DNA of 22,153 nt from Priapulus caudatus. Its lineage: Eukaryota > Priapulida > Priapulimorpha > Priapulimorphida > Priapulidae. A program made the position numbers and the translations under genes. Below are positions 9,567-18,612 of this stretch, piece by piece. Where the stretch lies: the NCBI RefSeq assembly GCF_000485595.1, contig NW_014577157.1:214600-236752 (forward strand). The letters run 5' to 3'. The notes under the pieces are model-generated. The model saw only the letters and a list, made by a program, of their open reading frames with translations. It had not been told where the DNA came from and ran no database searches. Numbering within the stretch: position 1 is the first letter of the stretch; every line of letters starts with the position of its first letter.

Positions 9567-10266
9567 GACTAGACAGCTGACTTTGCATTTCATGCAATAT
9601 CTCATGAAGGCATGGATGGTTACTATGCAAAACAAACAAATGGCTTATTGTGAATAAATGATAAAATATTAAACCCATTACTGTTGCTCAGCTTAGGTTC
9701 AGTCACCAGCAGCGTTTTTATCGTTTTATTTCCATGCTAATCACTTTCCAACAACTATTACTTGCAAATAGCAATTTAATGTTGCAGCAGTTTATAAGAA
9801 CTGTTTAGCATTATTTTGAAGGTTAGGATAGGCTTGCACCAATCATTGGCAGTCAAATGCAAAGCAGGACATGGAAACACATTTAAGGCCTATCACAGCA
9901 TATAAACTGTGGAATTTATGCCTCAAGTAATAAAATATAATAAATATTTCACTAACAATAGGTACCATGTCCGGCGTCTAACCCGTGTTAGTGGTTACTG
10001 CAAGAGTAGACACGTGTTTATACATAACGTTTTTGGATTGTCCATTGATTGGCAGTTATACAGTGCCACTTATAAAATGGTGACCTATCTATAATGGATA
10101 TTTTTGGAGTTTCCTTAGATAGAACCTTATATAATGTGGCTTGGTTGTATTTTCAAAAAATGAATCTGACCAGTTCTACCCTTTCAATTGTGGATTAGCA
10201 ACTCTACACTGTCCTTCAGCCAATGTAGTGACAAGTGTCTGTATGACGTGGGATTGTATTCGCAGT
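9567..10266. other. Unassigned A+T-rich sequence
   Basis: No convincing exon, RNA or repeat was recognised. Short open frames such as 9909-10094 look random. Confidence 0.3.
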
Positions 10267-10326
10267 AGTGACTAGTACTAGTAGTGACAGTACTAGTACT
10301 ACTACTACTACTACTAGTAGTAGTAG
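10267..10326. repeat. (TAC)n/(TAG)n trinucleotide repeat with inverted symmetry
   Basis: ACTAGTACTAGTAGTGACAG passes into (TAC)n and back into (TAG)n, so the tract can fold on itself. A related palindrome, ACTAGTACTA-GAAA-TAGTACTAGT, occurs at 21721-21744. Confidence 0.85.
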
Positions 10327-10616
10327 GATTGTCCGACTCCTAGCACGCTAGCATCACTGCAGTTAATAACACTATTAGTAATAGTGTGCAAAGATAGTCT
10401 ACTACCAGCAACGGTCCTATCAGTCACGCTATTTGGGTACCGACGGCCACCGAACGGCCAAACTGGACTCATCATCAGGGCATGCACACCACATGCAGTA
10501 TTGAGTATAGGTACTGTACTGTGTACAACTTGTACTACAAGAAATTTGAACAATCAACATACAAGCCACTGAATTAAGATATCTGTGTGCACATCAATTG
10601 AAACACAAATGTTTAC
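10327..10616. other. Probable intron of the minus-strand candidate gene, or repeat
   Basis: Lies directly downstream, on the minus strand, of the candidate first exon. A minus-strand frame (10553-10314) is open for 79 codons and preceded by a pyrimidine-rich AAATTTCTTGTAG. In the phase required by the first exon the frames close early, so I do not call an exon. Confidence 0.25.
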
Positions 10617-10736
10617 CTTATATGTCCCTAATCTTTTCACTGGGTAGATACGGCATCGTCTTGCTGGTGGAGATGTAATAGAGATTACTGATAAAATTCC
10701 AACAATCAAACTCGTAAAGGACATAGTCACCGCCAT
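10617..10736 (-). CDS. Candidate first coding exon with N-terminal hydrophobic segment
   Basis: ATG at 10736-10734, in context GCATCATGGCG, opens a 40-codon frame ending exactly at AAG|GTAAAC (10617/10616). The peptide begins MAVTMSFTSLIVGILSVISI, a signal peptide or signal anchor, followed by a basic stretch (PPARRCRIYPVKRLGTYK). A CCAAT box and an E-box lie just upstream and there is a YY1-like ATGGCGG at the start, as in many TATA-less animal promoters. The downstream exons are uncertain; the transmembrane exon at 6602-6502 has a matching phase. The protein is not identified. The start and donor are seen; the gene itself is inferred. Confidence 0.5.
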
Positions 10737-10790
10737 GATGCCATCGCCTCGGTTAGTCACGTGAGACGTAGCGCCACCCTATTGGCGAAT
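10737..10790 (-). promoter_or_regulatory. Candidate TATA-less promoter: CCAAT box and CACGTG E-box
   Basis: On the minus strand, CCAAT lies at 10785-10781 and CTCACGTGAC at 10765-10756. The ATG of the candidate first exon is 20 bp further on. The CACGTG core with these flanks fits USF/MITF-TFEB-type sites. The spacing fits a short 5' leader, but transcription is not shown. Confidence 0.4.
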
Positions 10791-10935
10791 AAGTTTACGC
10801 GGCAAGATCAAAGACACAGCTAGCACGAATTTCAAAATATCTACTATGGCGACATCTGTCGATCAAAGTTTAAAGGAAGCTAGGAAATAAAGAAATAGGC
10901 ATAGAATAGCCAGAGCACGTACTCTGGAATAGCTC

Positions 10936-12290
10936 TAACCTCATAAACATAACCTCATAAAAATTACTCTTCAAAGTCCAAGGGACTATAACGAAAACGG
11001 AGAGAGACAAAGTTGGTCAAATAGACAGATCAACACTGCGGATCGCAGTCGAAAAAGCTTCAATTTTTCAAGTAACCAAAAAAGAAGGAAAATAATTCCA
11101 ATATAAGATGACAGAAAAGAGGAAGTTAAACTTATAGAGATCATTGCTGGGTATATGCTGAAAGCAATGTTCACGCTCGGATGATCGCGTGCTAAGAATC
11201 GGCTTTATTAAACAAGAGGGAACACCAATCTTCACCTGATCATGATAAATTTTATGAAAGGTTATACGTTTTGCATGAAGAAAGCAGATACCAAGAGGAG
11301 GCCACTCAAGTTGAGTTTAACCTCAGAACTACCATGATAGTTTTTAGATACCCATCTCGCTGATCTATGCTGAATGGCATCTAATGTAGAATAGTTCTGA
11401 AGCGTTTAGGGACACCAGCCTGGCGGAGCATTATTCCAATACGGGGAGAAGCGTAGTTTTAAACGCCAAATATCGAGTTTTAGAATCGGAAAAGCTAAGG
11501 TTGCGGCGTGGCATACCAAAAGAACGAACGCTTTCTTACAAATATATCAATGTGTGCATTCCAGCGAAGATTTCTACTAGTAAAGACACAAAATATTTGT
11601 AAATAGGTTATGAGATAGATACTTATGGTTAAGCGAGTAAGTAAAAGTCAATGGTGATTTAGAGCAGGCCGGTAATGTGAAGAATTTTTCCATTTTTAAC
11701 ATTTAAAGACGGTACCCCCAAGATGTTGCCCAATTCTCAGCACGAGTGAAGATAATCTAGACTCTAGTCTAGAGGGCTAACTGATTATCCGGAATTATCC
11801 ATATTGGAGTTAATGCGGTATAGGACTGCCTCATTAGAAAAGATGCGAATAGAAGTAGAAGAGTTAATACAGAATATGATCAACAACGGACCAAGCACCG
11901 AGAACCTTGGAGTATACCCGATGTTACAACAACCGCATCTGACATATACTGCCATCAACACAGGTAATTTGTGAGCTATCATTCAGAATGTCAGAAATCC
12001 AGTTTACGGTAGTACTATACTACTATCCAGTCGCAAGTAACCAAGTTTAAAAATCACGAGATCATGCGGAACCCTATTCAAAGCCATGCTACAATCTAGA
12101 AACATATAGTGCATCAATCTAGTGAGACATAATGTCCAATCATGAAGAACACTGATTAACTGGATAACAGCAGAAAAACCATGAAGAAAATCATGTTGAC
12201 GCTGAGACAGAATATCATGCCTAAATGACCAATAACAGAGGGATAGACTATCTGCTCAAATGCCATTGAGAATCCTCAAGTTACACTGCC
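10936..12290 (-). mobile_element. Decayed CR1/L2-like non-LTR retrotransposon, 3' reverse transcriptase part
   Basis: Reading the minus strand from about 12275 in shifting frames gives successive landmarks of a CR1/L2-type reverse transcriptase: MAFEQIVYPSVIGHL; then QRQHDFLHGFSAVIQLIS, VLHDWTL and NRVPHDL; then SVLGPLL; FSNEAVLYR where FADD is expected (11841-11830); LRWNAHID; GMPRRNLSFSDSKTR; LLPVLE; LDAIQHRSARWVSKNY; and W(P)PLG with KIYHDQVKIGVP. Several frameshifts, stops and the lost catalytic Asp-Asp show it is dead. The 5' part and endonuclease are absent. The element ends near 10936 with two copies of an AACCTCATAA unit (plus strand), a typical short 3' repeat. The clade is inferred from motif order. 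Confidence 0.88.
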
Positions 12291-12780
12291 ACTCACTGAG
12301 AAATGAAGTGTCGACTGCGCGGCAGACCAGCACGGAGCACTCGGCCTATAGAGTTAGAGTCGTTCATGGAAGCAATCTGAGTGATCTGAATGTAGTCGAT
12401 TTGAAGAAGCATTGTCTTGTGTGATTGCAAAGTATCTAGAGCTACCGAAACTACGCAGATATCTACCTCATAGCCTTATAAAAGAAAGGCAAGTCAACAA
12501 TCACTCTACATGTTTCACAGTATAACATGGCACTACAGAGCAATTTCGACATTCATTCTTTATTTAAAAAAAGAAGAAGAAGACTGCATGAAACCAGCTG
12601 CCAGAGAACGTGGCAACAGCCACGTCAGCGGAGGCCTTGACGTTAGTTGCGGCGAAGCTTTAAATTACCAACTGTTCTACTGATATAAGCATGTGCCCGC
12701 CCATGCACCCTCCATATGGGCGGTGCGTTATACCGTAATGGTCCTGCACCGTATCATCCAGAATAAGATGAAAAAATGTG
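12291..12780. other. Unassigned non-coding sequence
   Basis: No reverse transcriptase homology could be followed upstream of the LINE remnant. An imperfect GTGGC-AACA-GCCAC hairpin lies near 12610-12622. No gene is supported. Confidence 0.3.
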
Positions 12781-12822
12781 TGATGATTCATCTTCAAAGT
12801 TCAAGGGTCTATACCGAAGACG
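12781..12822 (-). repeat. Second, short copy of the LINE 3' segment
   Basis: Bases 12791-12822 match 10969-11000 at 28 of 32 positions in the same orientation. The earlier copy lies just past the reverse transcriptase in the retrotransposon, so this is probably a tiny remnant of a related element. Confidence 0.55.
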
Positions 12823-13007
12823 ACGACTGTGACACCGTCTACTTACAAGCGATTTATAATGGGAAGAAGTGGTAGACGGTTAATTATTATCTAAATATAT
12901 TATATCAATTAATAATGATAATCGTATTGTTTGACCTGTCTATTCATGATTCATTTCATTATGATGATTTCTAGAAAATTCATGATTTCTTTCATCTTTA
13001 TAACTAT

Positions 13008-13054
13008 TATATATATATATATTATACACACACCGACACACACACGACACACAC

Positions 13055-13087
<33 letters not shown>

Positions 13088-13151
13088 CACACACACACAC
13101 ACACACACCACCGACACACACACACACACACACACAACACACAGCACACAA

Positions 13152-13204
<53 letters not shown>

Positions 13205-13222
13205 TATACACTCACTCACACA

Positions 13223-13286
<64 letters not shown>

Positions 13287-13366
13287 GCGCGCGCAGCGAA
13301 GGCATATACACTCACTGCACATACGCATACACACACGCAATAGCACACCACAGCACACACCACACA

Positions 13367-13413
<47 letters not shown>

Positions 13414-13511
13414 GCGCGCCGGCGCATGATACACTCACAGCACACCACGCATACATACACACACACACGTACACACACATACACACAGCACACACACACA
13501 CACCCCACACA

Positions 13512-13542
<31 letters not shown>

Positions 13543-13680
13543 CACAACACACCATGCACCACACACAACACACACACACACCACACCACACACAACACAC
13601 ACACACACACACACAGCACAACACACAGCACACACACCCACCACAGCACACACACACACATACATACCTACATACATATA
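13008..13680. repeat. Long compound (CA)n/(CG)n microsatellite bounded by TA repeats
   Basis: A (TA)n run (13008-13022) leads into more than 600 bp of (CA)n broken by CAGCACAC, CACCACAC and GACACAC units. It includes an uninterrupted (CG)n run at about 13272-13294 and a shorter CGCGCGCGCCGGCG at 13411-13424. It ends in CATACATAC and TATATCC. Alternating purine-pyrimidine tracts of this length, especially CG runs, can adopt Z-DNA. His/Thr-rich and Cys/Val-rich open frames across it are not genes. Confidence 0.97.
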
Positions 13681-13950
13681 TCCGGGCCTGTATATACTGA
13701 CTATATACTGTAATAATCTGTTACTGTCGTCCATACAGGTTCGTAGACTGAACTAATATGAAATTCTTGTTGAAATATACGCACCTTCAATGGCTTTTGC
13801 TGAACCATACGATTTACAATGTTCCTGATTCATTTTGCGCGACATGCGATAATTTTGGCAACCTCTTGGGCGACATACCAACCAGTAAATGAAGGGGCAC
13901 CAAACCAACTCAGAACTCATGAACTAAGAAATAATAAAACCATGTTATGA
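13681..13950. other. Unassigned sequence upstream of a candidate first exon
   Basis: No TATA box at a clear distance or other promoter motif stands out. A short upstream ATG frame (ATGACGCG, 13947-13967) overlaps the ATG of the candidate exon. Confidence 0.25.
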
Positions 13951-13963
13951 CGCGATCCCCGAT

Positions 13964-14046
13964 ATGACGAAAATTCGAGTTTTATTGCCAGTAGGATTCA
14001 GTCTGACCATAGTGTTGACGTTCAGCTGCCTGCTGCCCCTGCTGAC
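13964..14046 (+). CDS. Candidate signal-peptide first exon
   Basis: ATG at 13964 starts MTKIRVLLPVGFSLTIVLTF, a textbook signal peptide (basic start, hydrophobic core, then SCLLPLL). It runs into a consensus donor GTGAGT at 14047, leaving phase 2; without splicing a stop comes at 14048. Against it, another plus frame (about 13951-14343, no ATG near its start) and a minus frame (14202-13945) overlap the same bases, and I could not find the next exon. The protein is not identified. Confidence 0.35.
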
Positions 14047-14281
14047 GTGAGTGTGTCTCGCGCTGGCTGTACAACTGATAACCGCACTCAGAATCTGCAT
14101 ATCCCTAGCCGTTTTTTCTCGTGGCAGCCACAGGCGATATATCCTGACCAGCTTGTCCAAATCAGCTTGTCGTTGGCGTTGCACCCGGGCAGTTTGAACC
14201 ATTTATCTCTCGTTGGCGCTTGGAGAGGAGGTCTGGGTGTTCGCTATACTGCGCTGTCCGGATTATATGGGATAAAAAAAA

Positions 14282-14283
14282 AG

Positions 14284-14346
<63 letters not shown>

Positions 14347-14416
14347 GAGATGAAGAGAAAGAGAGAAAAAGAGAAGGAAAAACTAAGGGCGACCAAAGAA
14401 AAACAACTTTCCCGTA
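14282..14416. repeat. (GA)n microsatellite followed by a repeated 30-bp sequence
   Basis: A long uninterrupted GA run (14286-14340) degrades into GAAAGAGAAAAAG and then into a 30-bp sequence at 14387-14416, ending CAACTTTCCCGTA. The same 30 bp (28 of 30 identical) follow another GA-rich tract at 16688-16717. Confidence 0.9.
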
Positions 14417-14995
14417 CTGCTGGAAGCTATATAATTAATAGATACGCGCTGCACGGATGTAGATATGGAATAAAACTGAGCTTTCAAACGCATAATCGAC
14501 CTATTCGGTATACAGAATCTGCCGGTGGTCCAATCATTGTTGTCACACTTCAATTGCATAGAAAACATCTTTATTCCGCTGGTCGCTGGTAGGTATCTGT
14601 ACTAACGAGCAGGTGTGATTTCGTTAGGAGTAATAAAAACAAATTTTCTCGAAACGATAATCGATGATAGTTTGTGTTTTTTGTGTGTATGAATTTTGAT
14701 GGACTGCACGGGAAACCTGAGATCATCATCATTGCCATCTCATCATTGGGATGGCATTTTCTACATTGACTACAGGCAGTTCAAGCGTAAGCTGTAGTTG
14801 AAACGCTCAGCAACGATGAATGCCACATTAGAAGAAATACAATTTAATTTGCACATACTGATTACAAGACCGGATTATATATAGATGAATCAGCAAACTG
14901 CCCGGCCAAAAATTCAGTAATTCATGCAGTAATTGCAATGAACAGATCGACACACCTATCTATACTCGTTATTTCGTTAGATGAAATGACGTCTC
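14417..14995. other. Unassigned non-coding sequence
   Basis: No gene, RNA or named repeat is recognised. An imperfect ATCATCATTGCCATCTCATC duplication-like stretch occurs near 14722-14750. Confidence 0.25.
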
Positions 14996-15053
14996 TATAT
15001 ATATCAGGAGTAGATAATAGGGTATTCCCTATTATCTACTCCTGATATATATA
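14996..15053. repeat. Perfect 27-bp hairpin with a 4-nt loop
   Basis: Arms 14996-15022 and 15027-15053 are exact inverted copies (TATATATATCAGGAGTAGAT and on), with loop TATT. The motif CAGGAGT also begins the arms of a smaller hairpin at 15497-15533. Confidence 0.92.
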
Positions 15054-15496
15054 TAACCACACACGACACTATATCAATACTATAGTTGCACGCGCCCGCA
15101 CATCAGGGTGGATACTATAGTTCCCATAAACAGGTATTTGCAATAAATTTGGAGAGGAAGCTAGTGCTTCGCCGGGCATCCCTGTCAATTTATTTTAAGA
15201 GCAACACGACTAATAAATATAAAACTTCCTTCACAATTGCTTGAAACTGACTGCTTCGTAATAAAACGCACTGTTGTAATGATTCAAATCTATTCATGAG
15301 TGAATAAAAACACGTGTTCTATGTTTGTTTTATACAAATATAAATGATGATATATAAACCTAAACATATTTAAACACAGCATAGTTTTATTACATAGTGA
15401 TAACTAAATAAGTAATAGGAGTATTTGCTTTATGCGACTTTTTAAAAATAAAATGCATTATTACAATTATTAGAATATAATCCAGAATGGATAAGC
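15054..15496. other. Unassigned A+T-rich sequence
   Basis: ATACTATAGTT occurs twice (near 15078 and 15113). No other structure is recognised. Together with its two flanking hairpins, which share CAGGAGT, it could be one decayed element, but this is speculative. Confidence 0.25.
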
Positions 15497-15533
15497 TCAG
15501 GAGTGTCACTAGTCTATATTATGACACTCCTGA
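15497..15533. repeat. 12-bp inverted repeat hairpin
   Basis: TCAGGAGTGTCA (15497-15508) and TGACACTCCTGA (15522-15533) are exact inverted copies around a 13-nt loop. Confidence 0.8.
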
Positions 15534-15773
15534 TAACATCAAATGTTTTAGTGTTTTTACATTTTTTAATATTCATGGGTGGTATAAGATTTTAGAATTT
15601 AATCACACGGGGAAGGATTAACGTAGTAGTGAGCAAGCCGCTGACAGAATTATTATGTGTGCAATGCTGATGACTACGCCAATTATGCGTGCGGTACGTG
15701 CGTGTGTGAGTTGAACGTGTGTTAGTCTATAACAATTAGAAACGATTCCGAATAAAGAATATATACTTACTTA
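15534..15773. other. Unassigned sequence
   Basis: Nothing recognised between the small hairpin and the next inverted-repeat element. Confidence 0.3.
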
Positions 15774-16042
15774 TACCGTATTTTGCGGCATATAAGACGC
15801 ACGTGCATAAACGACGCACGGGCATATAAGATGCCCAAATTTCAGCACGGAATATTTAGGGGAAAACTATTTAGTATAATCCCCGCGCCTTTGGCGCTCG
15901 GCCCTAATTTTTTCTTTACATACTGAATTTCGGTTAAAGAAAGTCAAATTAGAATGCACACATTTATCATGGAAAAACAGGGGTTTAAAAGAAGTTTAAA
16001 TCCGTGTTTAATTACGTAATTAAAAGTAGTAATCATAATAAC

Positions 16043-16073
<31 letters not shown>

Positions 16074-16268
16074 TGTTCAATTAAACAATGACATTTTTAT
16101 TCTGGAGTTGGGCTATAGGTAGGAGTTACCCGAGCCTACTGTAGGCCGCTTGAGAAATTCATTAGCATGTGGGAGATCGCAACTTCACATATATATAAGA
16201 CGCAAGGCGATTTTTTTTTAGTCATTTTTAACAAAAAATGTGCGGCTTATATGAGGTAAAATACGGTA
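15774..16268. mobile_element. TA-flanked non-autonomous DNA element
   Basis: The left end TACCGTATTTT (15774-15784) is repeated inverted at 16258-16268, and inside both ends CATATAAG and CGCAC also match; about 24 of the first 29 bases agree. Taking TA as the target duplication, the element starts CCGTATTTT, as expected for a Tc1/mariner-like family. The left interior repeats CATATAAGA-CGCAC-type units. An (AAT)n microsatellite lies at 16043-16073. No transposase is present. Confidence 0.75.
16043..16073. repeat. (AAT)n microsatellite
   Basis: Ten consecutive AAT units, preceded by ATAATAAC, inside the inverted-repeat element. Confidence 0.95.
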
Positions 16269-16600
16269 ATTGTTTTTCGAAATTTTTATCGAAAGTACGG
16301 TCTCGAAGTTCGATGGCATTACGTCCCGCACCTATATGGTCACCAATATTCTATTCCGATGTACGCGACATATTGCAGGAAATGACGGTCTAAAAGGTAA
16401 CAGACGTAAAGCTACAGGTATATAGAGTGAACTATAGTATGTATATATATATATTATATATATATAAAAGGAACTGTATATATTGTATAGGAAGCGGTGG
16501 TTTTTGAGCAGTGTATGCAGCCTAAACGACGTTAGTTGGTTGGTTGGTTGATATTAGTTTCCGTGAAAGTAGGACGTCAATATGTGTGCGGGGTGAGGTG
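16269..16600. other. Unassigned sequence with a TA-rich tract
   Basis: A (TA)n run occurs at 16438-16467 and (TTGG)n at 16535-16548. No gene is recognised. Confidence 0.35.
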
Positions 16601-16717
16601 GAGAGAAAAGAGAGCGAGAAAGAGAGAGAGAGGGGAGGGGGAGAAAGAGGGAGTGGGAGAAAGAGCGAAAGGAAGAAGGGGAAACGAGGGCGACGAAAGA
16701 AAAGCAACTTTCCCGTA
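16601..16717. repeat. (GA)n-rich tract plus the shared 30-bp sequence
   Basis: Interrupted GA repeats with G runs (16602-16690) lead into the 30-bp sequence (16688-16717) also seen at 14387-14416. The two copies also resemble each other for about 20 bp before the 30-mer (GAAGGAAAAACTA against GAAGGGGAAACGA). They are therefore copies of one repeat family rather than independent microsatellites. Confidence 0.85.
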
Positions 16718-16821
16718 GGCCTACTCCTGAAATCATAGAAAGGCGGAAGAGGGCATATACACCAAGATCCCCATTACGTCGTCTCAATTATTTGGTTCTA
16801 CCGAGAAAAAATACCACTGTA

Positions 16822-17668
16822 AGTGCTGCCACTCAGGATATCTTACAAAAAAAGTATAAAATCTGTCCAGAAAAAAGTATCAAAATTGCCTAAAAAAAGT
16901 ATTAAAAAATATAAATTTGTATCAACCTACCATGAGTTGTTACCATATACCTTATTACCGAATACATTATAGCCTATGTGCAGCATGTAAACAAGCTTCA
17001 GGAATGATGTGTGCAATGTCATGAGGAGTTGTCTCTTGAACTCTCAGTTTGGAATATTTCAATGCAGTGTTTCCCAATTGGCCAGAAAGGTCTGTAAGGC
17101 GGCAAATTTATGTGTGATGTGTTTGTGTTGCGAGGTCGTAGCACAGTGAGCAGTGCATGTGCCTGGCCAGCAAGGGGGGTCCGAGGGCATACTCCCCAGG
17201 AATTTTTTTGAAAAAAATGTGAAATTTGGTGCATTCTAAGCTATTATGGACACATTGTATGATACTCTTGAATCTCTTTTTCAAGTTATCAAAAGTTTCA
17301 TCAGCGAGGCGGTGTTTTGGACAAATTTCTGTGTGGCGGCTGAGAATTTGAACGAGGCGGCCCGCCTCGCTCGTGTCATTGCAGGGGAAACACTACAATG
17401 GTCTGTCATTTGGTCACTGACAGCAGAGCTGAGAGCAAAAACACTCCACTGAACAGAGCACACATCACTCATGCAACAAGACTAGCAAAGCACATCTTAA
17501 ATCTCATCAAATACAGTGTACCTAAATGTAAGTCCGAAAAATTTTGACCATCTTTGGCAAAAAAGGTATTTACAAGTATTTATGCATGAAAAAAGTATGA
17601 AAAAAATCTAAAGTATATTTTCTTTAAAAAAAGTATAATACTTTAAAAAAGTATAAAGTGGCAGCACT
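16822..17668. mobile_element. hAT-like non-autonomous element with repeated subterminal motifs
   Basis: The ends AGTGCTGCCACT (16822-16833) and AGTGGCAGCACT (17657-17668) are exact inverted repeats. Flanking octamers CCACTGTA and GCACTGTC share the central CACTGT (6 of 8), fitting an 8-bp hAT target duplication. AAAAAAGTAT occurs three times near the left end (16848, 16871, 16893) and three times near the right end (17589, 17627, 17645), all in the same orientation. Such clusters may be transposase-binding sites. It carries a second element inside. No transposase is encoded. Confidence 0.75.
17065..17395. mobile_element. Nested hAT-like element
   Basis: The left end CAGTGTTTCCC (17065-17075) and the right end GGGAAACACTA (17385-17395) are inverted copies with one mismatch. 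CAGTG starts are typical of hAT. CAATG borders both sides (17060-17064 and 17396-17400), shorter than the usual 8-bp duplication. The interior includes GGGCATACTCCCCAGG and, on the minus strand, a TTAGAATGCACCA segment homologous to 889-990. Open frames over it show no transposase features. Confidence 0.65.
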
Positions 17669-18612
17669 GCACTGTCACCGAGGTGTCGGCTATATTATAA
17701 GAACTAAGCTATGTATTGAGTAAAATTTTACCCCTTACTTTCTACTTATATTTGCTTTCTCTACTATGATTTATAAAAAAAATGTTTGAAACTTTAATAA
17801 GCGTAATGTGTATTATTAACTTTTTTCATATATATAAAAGTTATCTTTGTTTGAAACGCGTTCAGATGGCAGCTAGATCACTTCATTTAATGTCATTTCA
17901 GTTAAAGTCACGATTTTCACAAACCTAACTATGACGTTCATAAGGGAATCGGTGTACAAGTAAATATCAGATCTTTCTCTTTTCTCATTCTGTTCGGTCT
18001 AATCATGTTTGCACCACGCGTGGTTATTAATGAAGCCAATAAAAATCAGTTGTAAAATAGTTGTGAATCTTTAATGCTATGTACTTACTGTAGTAACAGA
18101 TGTGTATATTTACTTACACACATTCCTTTCAGTGTACAAATCTTTGATGTAAATAAAATACAGCTACATTATTCCAACTATAACTGAATGCGTTAGCTTA
18201 TGGTGTAATCACTCAACTGAAACCGCAAGATTTGGTGTTTACTGATACTGGAAAATTATAAGATTATAGACATTCTTCTCTTTAACTTTAAGAAATATGC
18301 AGTATTCATCTATTGAAAAAAAGGAAACAAATCTAAAACATTAATTATGACGTGAACAAAATTTGACTGACCTGAATGTTCATGATTCGACACCATGATG
18401 TAAAATTATGATAATGCTAAAAATATCAATGCGTAAAAATGTAGTGTTTGATTACCTAATAACGTACACATCGGGAATCCAACGTAACAGTAGCACCACT
18501 CAAGAAATTTGGTACTGGTAAGTTTAAGCACTATCAATCTTCCCACTATACCTTTTCAATTAACAATAATCACAAAACTTGTGAAATCCTCACAAAACAA
18601 TCTTTCACAATT
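17669..18612. other. Downstream flank and probable 3' UTR of PINX1
   Basis: A+T-rich sequence downstream of the minus-strand stop codon. ATTAAA on the minus strand at 18075-18070, about 540 bp past the stop, is a possible weak poly(A) signal; no minus-strand AATAAA was found nearby. No other gene is recognised. Confidence 0.35.

Noticed and set aside
10986-11174. 62-codon minus-strand hydrophobic frame
   Set aside because: It is one shifted frame of the decayed reverse transcriptase C-terminal region, not a membrane protein.
12931-13713. 260-codon His/Thr frame and several Cys/Val frames on the other strand
   Set aside because: They are translations of the (CA)n/(TG)n microsatellite.
17246-17452. 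68-codon plus-strand frame over the nested hAT-like element
   Set aside because: It crosses the right terminal repeat of the element, overlaps an open frame on the other strand and lacks transposase motifs.
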